Assembly: GCF_023509475.1 (NCBI RefSeq)
Contig: NZ_JAKSDZ010000003.1
Coordinates: 186,001-250,000 of the forward strand
DNA length: 64,000 nt
DNA from: Aestuariirhabdus haliotis
Lineage (GTDB): Bacteria > Pseudomonadota > Gammaproteobacteria > Pseudomonadales > Aestuariirhabdaceae
Reading direction: 5' to 3'
The position numbers and the translations under genes are program-made. Positions 44,091 to 53,502 of the stretch are shown here, piece by piece; positions within the stretch are counted from its first letter, which is position 1; each line of letters begins with the position of its first letter. The notes below the pieces were generated by a model. It searched no databases and was not told the DNA's origin. It saw only the letters and a program-made list of their open reading frames with translations.

Positions 44091-45941
44091 TTACAGCCCT
44101 AACCGTTGGTAAGTATCCCCTGTTGGGATTCCATCAGCGCCCCAGCCTCGAACCTGGTAATACTTCGGCAACATCTCATCCAACTTTGCGACCATTCCCT
44201 TGGCTGGCCCGACCTTTGCCGCTTCGGTCAGTAACCGTTCAGGTAACGAGTCATCAGCGCCGGTCAGCCCAGCTTGCAAGTTGAAGCGGCGCTCCATATT
44301 CCAGATTCGCTCACCCGTTTCCGCTAATCGCTCCACACTCCACTCCCCTTCACAGGCAGCATCAATTTGTGGAGCAATGTTATCCAGAGTCCAGGCGAAG
44401 GTCGTGAAAACGCAAAGCCCAGAGGAGTCGACAGCCGCTGTAGCATCCTGAAAAGCCATCACCAACTCAGGTTTGCCTTCCGTTGATAGGGGATCGGTTT
44501 TCTCGGGAATGCCCAGAATTTCCGAAGACACCGTATAACTCCGCAGATGACAGGCGCCCCGGTTAGAGGTCGCGTACGTTAGCCCCATCCCCTGTATACC
44601 TCGCGGATCATAAGCAGGAAACTCCTGACCTTTAACCGTCATGGACAATTCCGGCCGCCCATATTTCTCACATAGTCGTTTGGACCCAAGCCCAAGATCC
44701 TGGCCAAAGCCCTCACCTAATGCCGTCATTTCAACCGCCTTGACCAGGGCTTCGGCAGAACCAAAGCGCAGTTCTAGCCCGCCAGTTTGTTCAAGTGTGA
44801 GATCACCGTCCTCGAACATTTCCATAGCGGCTGCCAACGTTGCACCGAAGGAGATAGGGTCGATACCATCTTCATTACAAATCGCATTGGCATAGGTGAC
44901 AGCGTCTATATCGTCAATTCCGGTATCTGAACCCATCGACCAGGCATTTTCATACTCCAGACCACCAGTGTTCCCCCAGTACTTGGGTTTGTTTTTGATG
45001 GAAAAATGGGTTTGATCTATCGTCGATATACGGCCGCAGGCTATCGTGCAACCAAAGCAACCGGCATTTCGGGTCAGGTTTGGTTTACCATCGCTTTCCC
45101 TCGGCTCATGCATCGCTTCACCGGAGATTTTATGAGCCCCTTCAAATTGGACCTCAGAAGCATTCCGGGTCGGCATAGCCCCCACCTCATTGACCACATT
45201 CATCAGCACCTGAGTCCCGTAGGTTGGTAACCCTTCCCCTGTTATAGGATTATCAGCAAGAACCTGTTTCTGGACAGCCACCTCTTTCATAAAGCGTTTG
45301 GGATCCTTTATACCAGCAACCCCCAAAGAACCCCTGACTGCCACGGCTTTCAGGTTTTTTGACGCCATTACAGTACCAACACCCGAGCGCCCGGCTGCAC
45401 GGTGAAGGTCATTTACAATGGCTGAGTAGAGACACCCTTTTTCAGCCGAACGCCCTACCGCAGCGATACGAAGGCGTGGGTCCTGATGCCGCTGACGGAT
45501 TTTTTCGTCAGTTTCCCATACCGAGGTGCCCCAAAGGTCTCCAGCATCTATCAGTTCAGCTTTCTCATTTTCGATATAGAGGTACACCGGCTTCTCCGAG
45601 CGCCCCTCGTAGATCACCATATCCCAACCCGCATTTCTCAACTCCGCACCAATAAACCCGCCCGAATTCGAACAAGCTACGGCACCGGTCAATGGACTCT
45701 TGGTAACTACGGCATATCGGCCACCGGTGGCTGCCATCGTTCCTGTTAGAGGCCCATTGGCCATAATCAACTTATTCTCTGGCGACAAGGGATCCACTTT
45801 CGGATCGACCTCGGCGCACAGGTATCTAGTCGCCAGTCCACGTTGCCCCAAATATTTGAATGCCCAGTCCATGTTCAAAGGTTCCGAAACAACGGTGCCG
45901 TTGGAGAGGTTTACACGAAGAATCTTTCTTGACCATGTCAT
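44091..45941 (-). CDS. Aldehyde:ferredoxin oxidoreductase, tungsten-pterin subunit
   Basis: About 616 residues of the AOR family, which oxidises aldehydes to carboxylic acids at a tungsten bis-pterin. Visible features are LRVNLSNGTV at the start, GGRYAVVTKSPLTGAVACSNSGG near 66-88 (pterin contacts), the 4Fe-4S motif CFGCTIAC near residues 294-301, and the distant fourth Cys in SSGLCVF near 508. DPRGIQGMGLTYATSNRGACH lies near the active site. The ATG at 45941 has GAGGAG eight bases upstream. AOR enzymes are best known from anaerobes, so its presence among genes of a respiring gammaproteobacterium is notable. It probably oxidises aromatic or aliphatic aldehydes, but the substrate is unproven. 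Confidence 0.94.
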   Translation of the reverse strand: MTWSRKILRVNLSNGTVVSEPLNMDWAFKYLGQRGLATRYLCAEVDPKVDPLSPENKLIMANGPLTGTMAATGGRYAVVTKSPLTGAVACSNSGGFIGAELRNAGWDMVIYEGRSEKPVYLYIENEKAELIDAGDLWGTSVWETDEKIRQRHQDPRLRIAAVGRSAEKGCLYSAIVNDLHRAAGRSGVGTVMASKNLKAVAVRGSLGVAGIKDPKRFMKEVAVQKQVLADNPITGEGLPTYGTQVLMNVVNEVGAMPTRNASEVQFEGAHKISGEAMHEPRESDGKPNLTRNAGCFGCTIACGRISTIDQTHFSIKNKPKYWGNTGGLEYENAWSMGSDTGIDDIDAVTYANAICNEDGIDPISFGATLAAAMEMFEDGDLTLEQTGGLELRFGSAEALVKAVEMTALGEGFGQDLGLGSKRLCEKYGRPELSMTVKGQEFPAYDPRGIQGMGLTYATSNRGACHLRSYTVSSEILGIPEKTDPLSTEGKPELVMAFQDATAAVDSSGLCVFTTFAWTLDNIAPQIDAACEGEWSVERLAETGERIWNMERRFNLQAGLTGADDSLPERLLTEAAKVGPAKGMVAKLDEMLPKYYQVRGWGADGIPTGDTYQRLGL

Positions 45942-45959
45942 ATCATTTCTCCTCTTCAA

Positions 45960-46439
45960 TCAGGCGTTCTGACCCGCAGACGGGTTATTGGCAGCAGCGT
46001 ACTTGCGCATACGTTCCATACCTGTGAGTGCAGCATCAATATAGGTAATGGCATCCGTCGGGCAAGCTTCGACACATTGTGGCGAGCCGTCACAAAGGTC
46101 ACACTTGGCCACTTTGCCGGTATCCGGCAGATAATTAATGGTCCCGAACGGGCAAGCTATGGTGCAGACCTTACAGCCAACACAGATATCCTCATGCACC
46201 AGCTTGGCGCCTAACGAAAGGTCGTTACGAATCGCGTCAACAGGGCAAGCCTTCATACACCATGCTTCACTGCACTGGGTACAGGTGTAAGGCACATAGC
46301 GCCCCTCGTGATGGAACTCAAATACCTGTATACGGGATTTGGACGGGTTGAAAACGCCCTCTTTTTCGTAGGAACAAGCCATTTCGCACTGGCGACAACC
46401 GGTGCATTTATCCGGATCGATACTGAGCGATTTCAGCAT
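45960..46439 (-). CDS. Polyferredoxin subunit of the aldehyde oxidoreductase
   Basis: 159 residues with four cysteine groups consistent with four 4Fe-4S clusters: CTGCRQCEMAC near 13-23, CTQCSEAWCMKACP near 53-66, CVGCKVCTIACP near 86-97 and CDLCDGSPQCVEACP near 111-125. This is the layout of the HycB/DmsB-type electron-transfer subunits, and of AorA in Aromatoleum. AAGGAG precedes the ATG. It is the first gene of the five-gene operon and should carry electrons between the tungsten subunit and the flavoprotein. Confidence 0.92.
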   Translation of the reverse strand: MLKSLSIDPDKCTGCRQCEMACSYEKEGVFNPSKSRIQVFEFHHEGRYVPYTCTQCSEAWCMKACPVDAIRNDLSLGAKLVHEDICVGCKVCTIACPFGTINYLPDTGKVAKCDLCDGSPQCVEACPTDAITYIDAALTGMERMRKYAAANNPSAGQNA

Positions 46440-46718
46440 GCTGCACTCCTTATATTTATTATTGGTGCAACCCCTAGCACTACAGAACTTCGAAAGAAGC
46501 TGCCTGTTGATCGGCTAATCAGTGATTGAGTATAGCAACCAGCCACCAGTTGACAGGGGATTTTGCCAACGGATGAAAACCGTTTCGACCCATAACAACC
46601 CTAAGTGTTTGATACGAAATGGAGAATCAGGAATAAATAAGCAGAAATCACGGGCGACAAGCCCAACGCTGAGCCCCTGGCTTATCTACAGGGGAAACAT
46701 TGAACTGTCAGACAGAAA
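46440..46718. other. Upstream region of the aldehyde oxidoreductase operon
   Basis: No protein gene is supported here. The operon promoter must lie in it, but I see no clear -35/-10 pair or sigma-54 site. A 6-base inverted repeat CCCCTG ... CAGGGG (46674-46694) lies close to the tRNA terminator and may only be incidental. Confidence 0.35.
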
Positions 46719-46750
46719 CAAAAAAGCCCCGAGAAACGGGGCTTTTTTGT
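46719..46750 (-). terminator. Terminator after tRNA-Ser
   Basis: GCCCCG-AGAAA-CGGGGC with six or more A on the left and T on the right. It lies seven bases beyond the 3' end of the tRNA gene on the minus strand and works in either direction. Confidence 0.9.
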
Positions 46751-46756
46751 TTAATG

Positions 46757-46847
46757 TGGCGGTGAGCCAGGGATTCGAACCCCGGGTAGGCTACTAACCT
46801 ACGGCGGTTTTCAAGACCGCTGCATTCAACCACTCTGCCAGCTCACC
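46757..46847 (-). tRNA. tRNA-Ser (anticodon UGA)
   Basis: Reading the minus strand, GGTGAGC ... GCTCACC makes the seven-pair acceptor stem with G discriminator and encoded CCA. The anticodon loop is CTTGAAA (anticodon TGA) closed by GCGGT/ACCGC. A long variable arm (GTAGGTTAGTAGCCTAC) marks a type II Ser tRNA, and GTTCGAATC is the T loop. 91 nucleotides including CCA. Confidence 0.97.
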
Positions 46848-46904
46848 TGGACACCTCAGAAGAAAGCAGACCGTTCGCGGATAGCCGACCTCGAGATGGC
46901 GCAA

Positions 46905-46932
46905 ATCTTACCCGATTTAAGCACTGTGTCAA
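46905..46932 (-). promoter_or_regulatory. Promoter of tRNA-Ser
   Basis: On the minus strand, TTGACA (46932-46927) and TAAGAT (46910-46905) are 16 bases apart. Transcription would begin about 50 bases before the mature tRNA 5' end. Confidence 0.75.
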
Positions 46933-47010
46933 CGGCTAATTCATTGATTTTATTGGTCAACATTTCGCCACTGGGAACTAACCATTCAGATGCAACTCAA
47001 AATATGTGGA

Positions 47011-47055
47011 GGTACAGGCCTTGCTACTGATGTTGAGCAGTAGCGTTAGTGTACC
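47011..47055. repeat. Nested inverted repeat upstream of the BI-1 family gene
   Basis: GGTACA (47011-47016) pairs with TGTACC (47050-47055). Inside, GCTACTG (47023-47029) pairs with CAGTAGC (47038-47044) around an eight-base loop. It lies about 90 bases before the start of the membrane-protein gene and has no T-run. It could be a leader hairpin or an operator. Confidence 0.5.
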
Positions 47056-47143
47056 AACAGTGCAGCGGCTTGATTTACAAGCCCCTGCCGGTATGATGAT
47101 GAGAACGTTTTACAATTAACCCGTTTTATGGAGAAACAGGCGA

Positions 47144-47812
47144 ATGAATGACCAAGTAACTGCGATTGCCCGCTCGGAAGAGCAGGTCCTGCAAACCAAC
47201 AAGGTGATACGCAACACTTATATGCTACTGTCCATGACACTGGTGTTCAGTGCCCTGGTCAGTGCCGTAGCTGTTCTTACAGCTGCTCCAGCGGTCCATT
47301 GGATTCTTTCTCTGGCAATAATGATTGGACTACTGTTTGCCGTCAGTAAAGCACGCAACAGCATCTGGGCCCTGCCCTTGGTTTTCCTCTTCACTGGCTA
47401 CATGGGTTACCAGCTTGGCCCCCTCCTTTCAGCATATCTTACCCTGCCGAATGGCAGTAGCATCGTTACTACTGCCTTGGGTATGACAGGGCTAATCTTC
47501 TTTTCCCTGTCGGGTTATGCACTCACCACCCGTAAAGACTTCAGCTTCCTTCGTGGATTTCTGTTTGTCGGACTGATAGTGCTGATCGCCGCCTCCTTGA
47601 TTGGTATGTTCTTTGAAGTCAGCGGATTGCACATTGCTATCTCGGTAGCGGCCGTATTGATATTCTCCGGCTATATCCTATATGACACCAGCAACATTAT
47701 TCATGGCGGTGAAACCAATTACGTAATGGCGACGGTTTCCCTTTACCTCAACATCTACCTTCTGTTCGTCCACCTGCTTAACCTGGTGGGCATCTTCGGT
47801 GGCGATGACTGA
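47144..47812 (+). CDS. BI-1/YccA-family inner-membrane protein
   Basis: A 222-residue protein with seven hydrophobic segments, typical of the Bax-inhibitor-1 family (YccA in E. coli, which modulates FtsH). NTYMLLSMTLVFSALVSAVAV is the first span, and YILYDTSNIIHGGETNYVMATVSLYLNIYLLFVHLL is the family's C-terminal signature region, with the conserved Asp. Neighbouring tus genes follow in the same place in Pseudomonas. A strong terminator after it separates it from tusD. Confidence 0.92.
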   Translation: MNDQVTAIARSEEQVLQTNKVIRNTYMLLSMTLVFSALVSAVAVLTAAPAVHWILSLAIMIGLLFAVSKARNSIWALPLVFLFTGYMGYQLGPLLSAYLTLPNGSSIVTTALGMTGLIFFSLSGYALTTRKDFSFLRGFLFVGLIVLIAASLIGMFFEVSGLHIAISVAAVLIFSGYILYDTSNIIHGGETNYVMATVSLYLNIYLLFVHLLNLVGIFGGDD

Positions 47813-47830
47813 TACCGATTGTCAGAACCC

Positions 47831-47858
47831 AAAGGCCCCGATAGTCTCGGGGCCTTTT
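47831..47858 (+). terminator. Terminator after the BI-1 family gene
   Basis: AAAGGCCCCGA-TAGTC-TCGGGGCCTTTT, an 11-base stem ending in T residues, 18 bases beyond the stop codon and before tusD. Confidence 0.88.
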
Positions 47859-47899
47859 ACTATCTGCTACAATTTCGATTTCATTGCTCTGGGCGTTAC

Positions 47900-48292
47900 A
47901 TGAATTACACTATCGCCATATACGGTGCCCCGTACTCCAGCCAGGCATGCCAAAGCGCGCTGAATTTTGCTAAAGCGCTGATATCCAATAACCACTCAAT
48001 TGTTCGGCTTTTTTTCTATCAGGATGCGGTGCACACCGCCTCTATTCTGGCAATACCACCACAGGATGAAGTCGACCTTCCACGAGAATGGCGACTATTT
48101 ATCGACAAACACAAGCTGGATGCCGTGGTTTGCGTCGCTGCAGCTCTGCGTCGAGGACTGTTAAACAATGAAGAGCAACTGCGCTATGAAAAGCCTGCAT
48201 CGAACTTATCTTCATCGACTGCTTTATCTGGACTGGGCCAATTGATCGAAGGCGCGGTGATGAGCGATCGACTGGTTACTTTCGGGGCCTGA
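47900..48292 (+). CDS. tusD: Sulfurtransferase TusD (DsrE-like)
   Basis: 130 residues. Subunit of the TusBCD complex that relays persulfide sulfur from TusA to TusE and then MnmA for 2-thiouridine in the wobble base of tRNA-Glu, -Gln and -Lys. The active Cys is in VVCVAAALRRGLL near 76-88, matching E. coli Cys-78. The start ATG follows the terminator of the preceding gene. A longer in-frame beginning at 47819 would run through that terminator and is rejected. Confidence 0.93.
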   Translation: MNYTIAIYGAPYSSQACQSALNFAKALISNNHSIVRLFFYQDAVHTASILAIPPQDEVDLPREWRLFIDKHKLDAVVCVAAALRRGLLNNEEQLRYEKPASNLSSSTALSGLGQLIEGAVMSDRLVTFGA

Positions 48293-48295
48293 GTC

Positions 48296-48655
48296 ATGGG
48301 GAAATCACTTTGCCTTATTACCAGCACCCCGCCCTACGGTACCCTTAATGCCAAGGAAGCGTTAGATACCGCGCTGATTGGAGCTGCTTTCGAGCTCGAA
48401 GTCTCCCTTGTTTTTGACGGCGATGGCATCTATCAATTACTCGACCAGCAGGCCCCTGACGCCCTGGGTCAAAAAACCTTTTCTGCAACCCTCAAAGCCC
48501 TCGAACTTTATGGTGTCGAACAGCTGTTGGTGTGCGATGAAACACTAAGCTCTCGCGGCATTAAGCCCTCTCAACTCTGTGTGGAAGCTGATATAGTTTC
48601 ACGTCATGAGCTGTCTCAGCACCTTGAGAGAGCTGATATCCTTTTAGGCTTCTAA
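48296..48655 (+). CDS. tusC: Sulfur relay protein TusC
   Basis: 119 residues of the DsrF-like family, opening with the strand SLCLITSTPPYGTLNAKEALDTALIGAAFE. It forms the hexameric TusBCD complex with its neighbours. Structural subunit without a required Cys. It begins three bases after the tusD stop. Confidence 0.92.
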   Translation: MGKSLCLITSTPPYGTLNAKEALDTALIGAAFELEVSLVFDGDGIYQLLDQQAPDALGQKTFSATLKALELYGVEQLLVCDETLSSRGIKPSQLCVEADIVSRHELSQHLERADILLGF

Positions 48656-48666
48656 CCTTTAACCTC

Positions 48667-48966
48667 ATGCTACATATCGTCAACAAAGCCCTCACTTCTT
48701 CAGACGCCCTTCAACGCTGCCTGAACCTTGCCAGTAAAGGCTCCAGCCTGCTGCTCATTGAGAACGGAGTGTTTAATGTATTACCAGAAACAGCCGGTTG
48801 GCGTTTATTGCAACAGCATCTGGGCAACATCAATATCTATGCACTCAGTGAAGACCTGGAGGCTAGAGGTCTGAATAAGCTGCTGCCTGACGAGGTTCAA
48901 AAGGTCAATTACAATGGTTTCGTAGCCTTAACGGCGCAACACGAAAAATCATTAAGCTGGAATTGA
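48667..48966 (+). CDS. tusB: Sulfur relay protein TusB
   Basis: 99 residues of the DsrH-like family, starting LHIVNKALTSSDALQRCLNLA and including LLLIENGVF, characteristic of TusB. Third subunit of the sulfur relay complex, 11 bases after tusC. Confidence 0.9.
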   Translation: MLHIVNKALTSSDALQRCLNLASKGSSLLLIENGVFNVLPETAGWRLLQQHLGNINIYALSEDLEARGLNKLLPDEVQKVNYNGFVALTAQHEKSLSWN

Positions 48967-48967
48967 T

Positions 48968-49303
48968 ATGCCCCAAATAATCATTGATGGCAAATCGGTG
49001 GAAGTTGATAAGGAAGGATACCTGACCAACCTGGATGACTGGTCGCCAAATGCTGCCAATGAGCTGGCACTTGCTGATGACATCTCTCTTAGCGACGCCC
49101 ACTGGGAAGTAATACACGCGTTACGAGCTTTTTACAGTGAATACCAACTCTCCCCAGCAATGCGTCCACTGGTAAAATATATTGGCAGAACGCTCGGGAA
49201 CGACAAAGGCAAGAGCATCTATTTGTTACAACTGTTTCCCGGCAGCCCCGCCAAGATCGCTGCTCGTATTGCCGGCCTTCCCAAACCCACTAACTGCATG
49301 TGA
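48968..49303 (+). CDS. tusE: Sulfurtransferase TusE (DsrC-like)
   Basis: 111 residues. It accepts sulfur from TusD and delivers it to MnmA. The penultimate Cys needed for transfer is present in the C-terminal PKPTNCM. NLDDWSPNAANELAL and FYSEYQLSPAMRPLVKYI are strong DsrC-family motifs. It follows tusB by one base. Confidence 0.95.
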   Translation: MPQIIIDGKSVEVDKEGYLTNLDDWSPNAANELALADDISLSDAHWEVIHALRAFYSEYQLSPAMRPLVKYIGRTLGNDKGKSIYLLQLFPGSPAKIAARIAGLPKPTNCM

Positions 49304-49306
49304 CCT

Positions 49307-50317
49307 ATGACCAACATTGTATCTTCCCCAATCAGAGAACACCCTTTTGCGCCTTTTCTTAAAATCATTGGTAAAGGCCCCCGAGGTTCACGTTCCTTTA
49401 CTGAAGAAGAAGCCCATACCGTAATGGGCATGGTACTTCGGGATGAATTGGAACCGGTGCAACTGGGGGCGTTACTATTGTTACTTCGAGTAAAGAGCGA
49501 AACTTCCGAGGAGATGGCCGGATTTGCCCGCGCAGTACGGGAACACATTCCGCTGCCCGCCAAGCCAATCTCGGTGGACCTAGACTGGTCTTCCTATGCC
49601 GGAAAACGCCGCCAACTGCCCTGGTTTATTCTTAGCATCACACTACTTAATGACCATGGTTTGCGGGTTTTTATGCATGGCACAGAGGGGCATACCTCAG
49701 GCCGTATTTATACGCGATCAGTGCTCGAGGCACTTGAACTACCTGTCTGTACCGATTGGCAATCAGTTGATAATGCCATATCAGCGCAGAAGTTTGCCTA
49801 TATGCCACTACAGACTCTGTGCCCGGAACTGCAAGGTATCATCGATCTTAGGAATATACTGGGCGTACGATCTCCCGTTCACTCCCTGGTACGCCTGCTT
49901 AACCCTCTAAATGCCCCCCATGTTATCCAGAGCATCTTTCACCCAGCCTACCAGCCAGTGCATCAGCTGGCTGGCAAATTACTGGGCTACTCCAACATAT
50001 CCGTTATTAAAGGCGACGGCGGTGAAATCGAACGCAACCCAGATAATCCATTACAGGTTCGCGCTGTTCTGGGCGACGAACTGGTCGAAGAGGAATGGCC
50101 TGCCCTCTTCCCTCGCCGGCATTTAAAACCCGAAACCCTTAACCTGGACGATCTAACCGGCGTCTGGCGAGGAACAAAGCAGGATGAATATGGTGAAAGT
50201 GCAGTGATCAGTACCGCAGCCATTGCCCTCAAACAGACAGGCAAAGCCAGCAGCCAGCGGCAAGCGATGGAGTTGGCATCCGAGCTTTGGATGCAGCGCG
50301 ACAAAACGCGATTTTAA
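49307..50317 (+). CDS. ybiB: YbiB-like phosphoribosyltransferase-fold protein
   Basis: A 336-residue relative of anthranilate phosphoribosyltransferase (TrpD) and close in form to E. coli YbiB, a nucleic-acid-binding protein. The N-terminal helical domain (TVMGMVLRDELEPVQLGALLLLLRVK) is followed by the alpha/beta domain, where the PRPP-binding GTGGD motif of true TrpD is absent (KRRQLPWFIL is found instead). Enzymatic transferase activity is therefore doubtful. It lies three bases after tusE, an arrangement seen in pseudomonads. Confidence 0.82.
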   Translation: MTNIVSSPIREHPFAPFLKIIGKGPRGSRSFTEEEAHTVMGMVLRDELEPVQLGALLLLLRVKSETSEEMAGFARAVREHIPLPAKPISVDLDWSSYAGKRRQLPWFILSITLLNDHGLRVFMHGTEGHTSGRIYTRSVLEALELPVCTDWQSVDNAISAQKFAYMPLQTLCPELQGIIDLRNILGVRSPVHSLVRLLNPLNAPHVIQSIFHPAYQPVHQLAGKLLGYSNISVIKGDGGEIERNPDNPLQVRAVLGDELVEEEWPALFPRRHLKPETLNLDDLTGVWRGTKQDEYGESAVISTAAIALKQTGKASSQRQAMELASELWMQRDKTRF

Positions 50318-50328
50318 AGTGATACCGC

Positions 50329-50360
50329 AAAAAAAGCCCGGAATTAAACCCGGGCTTTTT
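50329..50360. terminator. Bidirectional terminator between ybiB and cysG
   Basis: AGCCCG-G ... C-CGGGCT stem, with a run of A on the left and T on the right, placed between the two converging stop codons. Confidence 0.85.
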
Positions 50361-50362
50361 AG

Positions 50363-51766
50363 TTAGGCCTCGGGTAATCCCGCATCATCTGCCCAGCCAA
50401 GCTTTTCTCTTAGTAGGACAACCTCCCCAACAATAATCAAGGTGGGAGCTTTCACTTGTTCAGATTCGACAATGGCATTGATAGTCTCAAGGGTACCGGT
50501 AAAAACACGCTGACTCGGCGTGGTACCCTGTTGCACAAGAGCTACGGGGGTATTAGCACCGCGCCCATGCTCTATGAGCTTTTCGCAGATCGTTTTCAGA
50601 CCAACCAGCCCCATATAAAACACCACAGTCTGCTCTTTATGGACCAGCTCGTTCCAGGGCAACTGACAGCTTCCGTTTTTAAGATGTCCCGTTATAAAAC
50701 GAACTGACTGAGCATAATCACGGTGGGTCAAAGGAATCCCCGCATAACAGGAGCAACCTGTGGCGGCAGTGATACCCGGGACCACCTGAAAAGGAATACC
50801 ATTCTCTGCCAGCTTATCGATCTCTTCACCACCGCGGCCAAAGATAAAAGGATCGCCACCTTTAAGACGCAAAACACGGCGACCTTCTTTCGCCAGTCTA
50901 ACCAGAAGATCATTGATCTCCTCTTGAGGCAGGGTGTGCTCTGAGCGAGCCTTACCTACATTGATACGCTCAGCATCTCTACGCGTCATATCAACTACCG
51001 CTTCAGAAACCAGCCGATCGTAAAGCACTACGTCGGCTTGCTGCATCAAACGCAAGGCACGAAATGTCAACAGATCAGGGTCTCCCGGCCCGCCCCCCAC
51101 CAGATAAACTTCACCTGGCTGAGTTTCATCACCCGATTGAGACTGAAGAATTTCCTCCAGACGTTGTTTGGCTTGCTGTTCTTTACCAGAGAAAACCAGC
51201 TCGGCGACATCTCCCTGCAAAACAGATTCCCAAAAACCACGACGCTGGTTAATACTGGAAAAACGCTCTTTCACTGCATCACGAAAACCGCCAACTAACG
51301 CGCCTAATCGACCATAAGCCGCCGGGATAGTGGACTCAAGGCGTGAGCGGATCAGACGCGCCAACACCGGTGATTTACCTCCGCTGGACACTGCTATCAC
51401 AATCGGTGAACGGTCGATAATAGCCGGTAAAATAAAGGTGCAAAGCGGTGGATTATCCACCACATTGACGGGCAGATTTATCGCTTTTGCATCTTCGGAA
51501 ACAGCCAGATTAACATCGTAAACATTGGTCGCGGCGATCACCAGCACCATGCCATCGAGCGCCTCTCGAGAGTACTCGATTTGTTCAAGTGTCACCCTGC
51601 TATCTTTGGCCAGCTCATGAATACCAGAACTTAGTTCCGGTGCCACCACATGAATTCTCGCGCCGGCTTTTAGCAGCATGGTCGCCTTCCGGGTGGCGAT
51701 TTCGCCACCACCAACCACCAGGCAGGGCTTGTCTTTAAGATCAAAATAAAGCGGTAAAAAATCCAT
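50363..51766 (-). CDS. cysG: Siroheme synthase CysG
   Basis: 467 residues, the full three-activity enzyme making siroheme from uroporphyrinogen III. Residues 1-110 are the NAD-binding dehydrogenase and ferrochelatase part ([20 protein letters not shown]). The middle has the dimerisation region, with the phosphorylated Ser in the [14 protein letters not shown] segment near 127-140. Residues 215-455 are the SUMT methyltransferase, with [35 protein letters not shown] and [20 protein letters not shown]. Siroheme serves sulfite and nitrite reductases, so it is functionally near the Tus sulfur genes. Confidence 0.96.
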   Translation of the reverse strand: MDFLPLYFDLKDKPCLVVGGGEIATRKATMLLKAGARIHVVAPELSSGIHELAKDSRVTLEQIEYSREALDGMVLVIAATNVYDVNLAVSEDAKAINLPVNVVDNPPLCTFILPAIIDRSPIVIAVSSGGKSPVLARLIRSRLESTIPAAYGRLGALVGGFRDAVKERFSSINQRRGFWESVLQGDVAELVFSGKEQQAKQRLEEILQSQSGDETQPGEVYLVGGGPGDPDLLTFRALRLMQQADVVLYDRLVSEAVVDMTRRDAERINVGKARSEHTLPQEEINDLLVRLAKEGRRVLRLKGGDPFIFGRGGEEIDKLAENGIPFQVVPGITAATGCSCYAGIPLTHRDYAQSVRFITGHLKNGSCQLPWNELVHKEQTVVFYMGLVGLKTICEKLIEHGRGANTPVALVQQGTTPSQRVFTGTLETINAIVESEQVKAPTLIIVGEVVLLREKLGWADDAGLPEA

Positions 51767-51794
51767 AATAACCCTGCATTAGTCACAAAAAGCC

Positions 51795-51817
51795 AAAACC
51801 CGGGGACAACTCCCCGG
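51795..51817 (-). terminator. Terminator of serS
   Basis: On the minus strand CCGGGGA-GTTG-TCCCCGG is followed by GTTTT, just beyond the serS stop codon and before cysG on the same strand. Confidence 0.8.
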
Positions 51818-51821
51818 ACGA

Positions 51822-53102
<1,281 letters not shown>

Positions 53103-53117
53103 TTACCTTGCAATCAG

Positions 53118-53501
53118 TTAACTGAATAATTTTTCAACAAGCAGGAAGCCAGCCAATGTTGCTATCAAGCACAACACGACACTGGCGAATAGATATCCCA
53201 CGGCAACGCCTAACTCGCCATTCTGGATCATTCGCAGAGCATCCAGCGAGTAGGTAGAGAACGTTGTAAAGGCACCTAAAAAGCCTGTGATAAGACCACT
53301 CTTCCACACTGGTGGCAATTGTAGCCTTTCTACAATTGTAAAATAAGCGATTCCGATCAAGAATGAACCCACAACGTTAACGATCAGGGTTGGCATAGGA
53401 AACAGCTTGGAACCGGTCAATTCATAGAGGTTGTACACAGAGAACCGAGCGGCTGCACCTAACGCTCCCCCCATACCGACAAACAGCAGTTGCTGCCACA
53501 T
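53118..53501 (-). CDS. crcB: Fluoride channel CrcB (Fluc)
   Basis: 127 residues with four membrane spans. It exports fluoride as a dual-topology dimer. Landmarks are GMGGALGAAARF near 7-18, NVVGSFLIGIAYF near 38-50 with the pore Asn, and FLGAFTTFSTYSLD near 71-84 with the sodium-site loop. I chose the ATG at 53501, as GGAG lies five bases upstream. It follows rarA by one base and probably shares its transcript. There is no fluoride riboswitch visible before it. Confidence 0.92.
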   Translation of the reverse strand: MWQQLLFVGMGGALGAAARFSVYNLYELTGSKLFPMPTLIVNVVGSFLIGIAYFTIVERLQLPPVWKSGLITGFLGAFTTFSTYSLDALRMIQNGELGVAVGYLFASVVLCLIATLAGFLLVEKLFS

Positions 53502-53502
53502 A

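Noticed and set aside
46522-46797. Possible 91-codon frame entering the tRNA gene
   Set aside because: It overlaps the terminator and the 3' half of tRNA-Ser. The T-loop sequence accounts for its last codons.
49307-50317. True anthranilate phosphoribosyltransferase (TrpD)
   Set aside because: The GTGGD PRPP-binding loop is missing, and the tus neighbourhood matches YbiB-like proteins.
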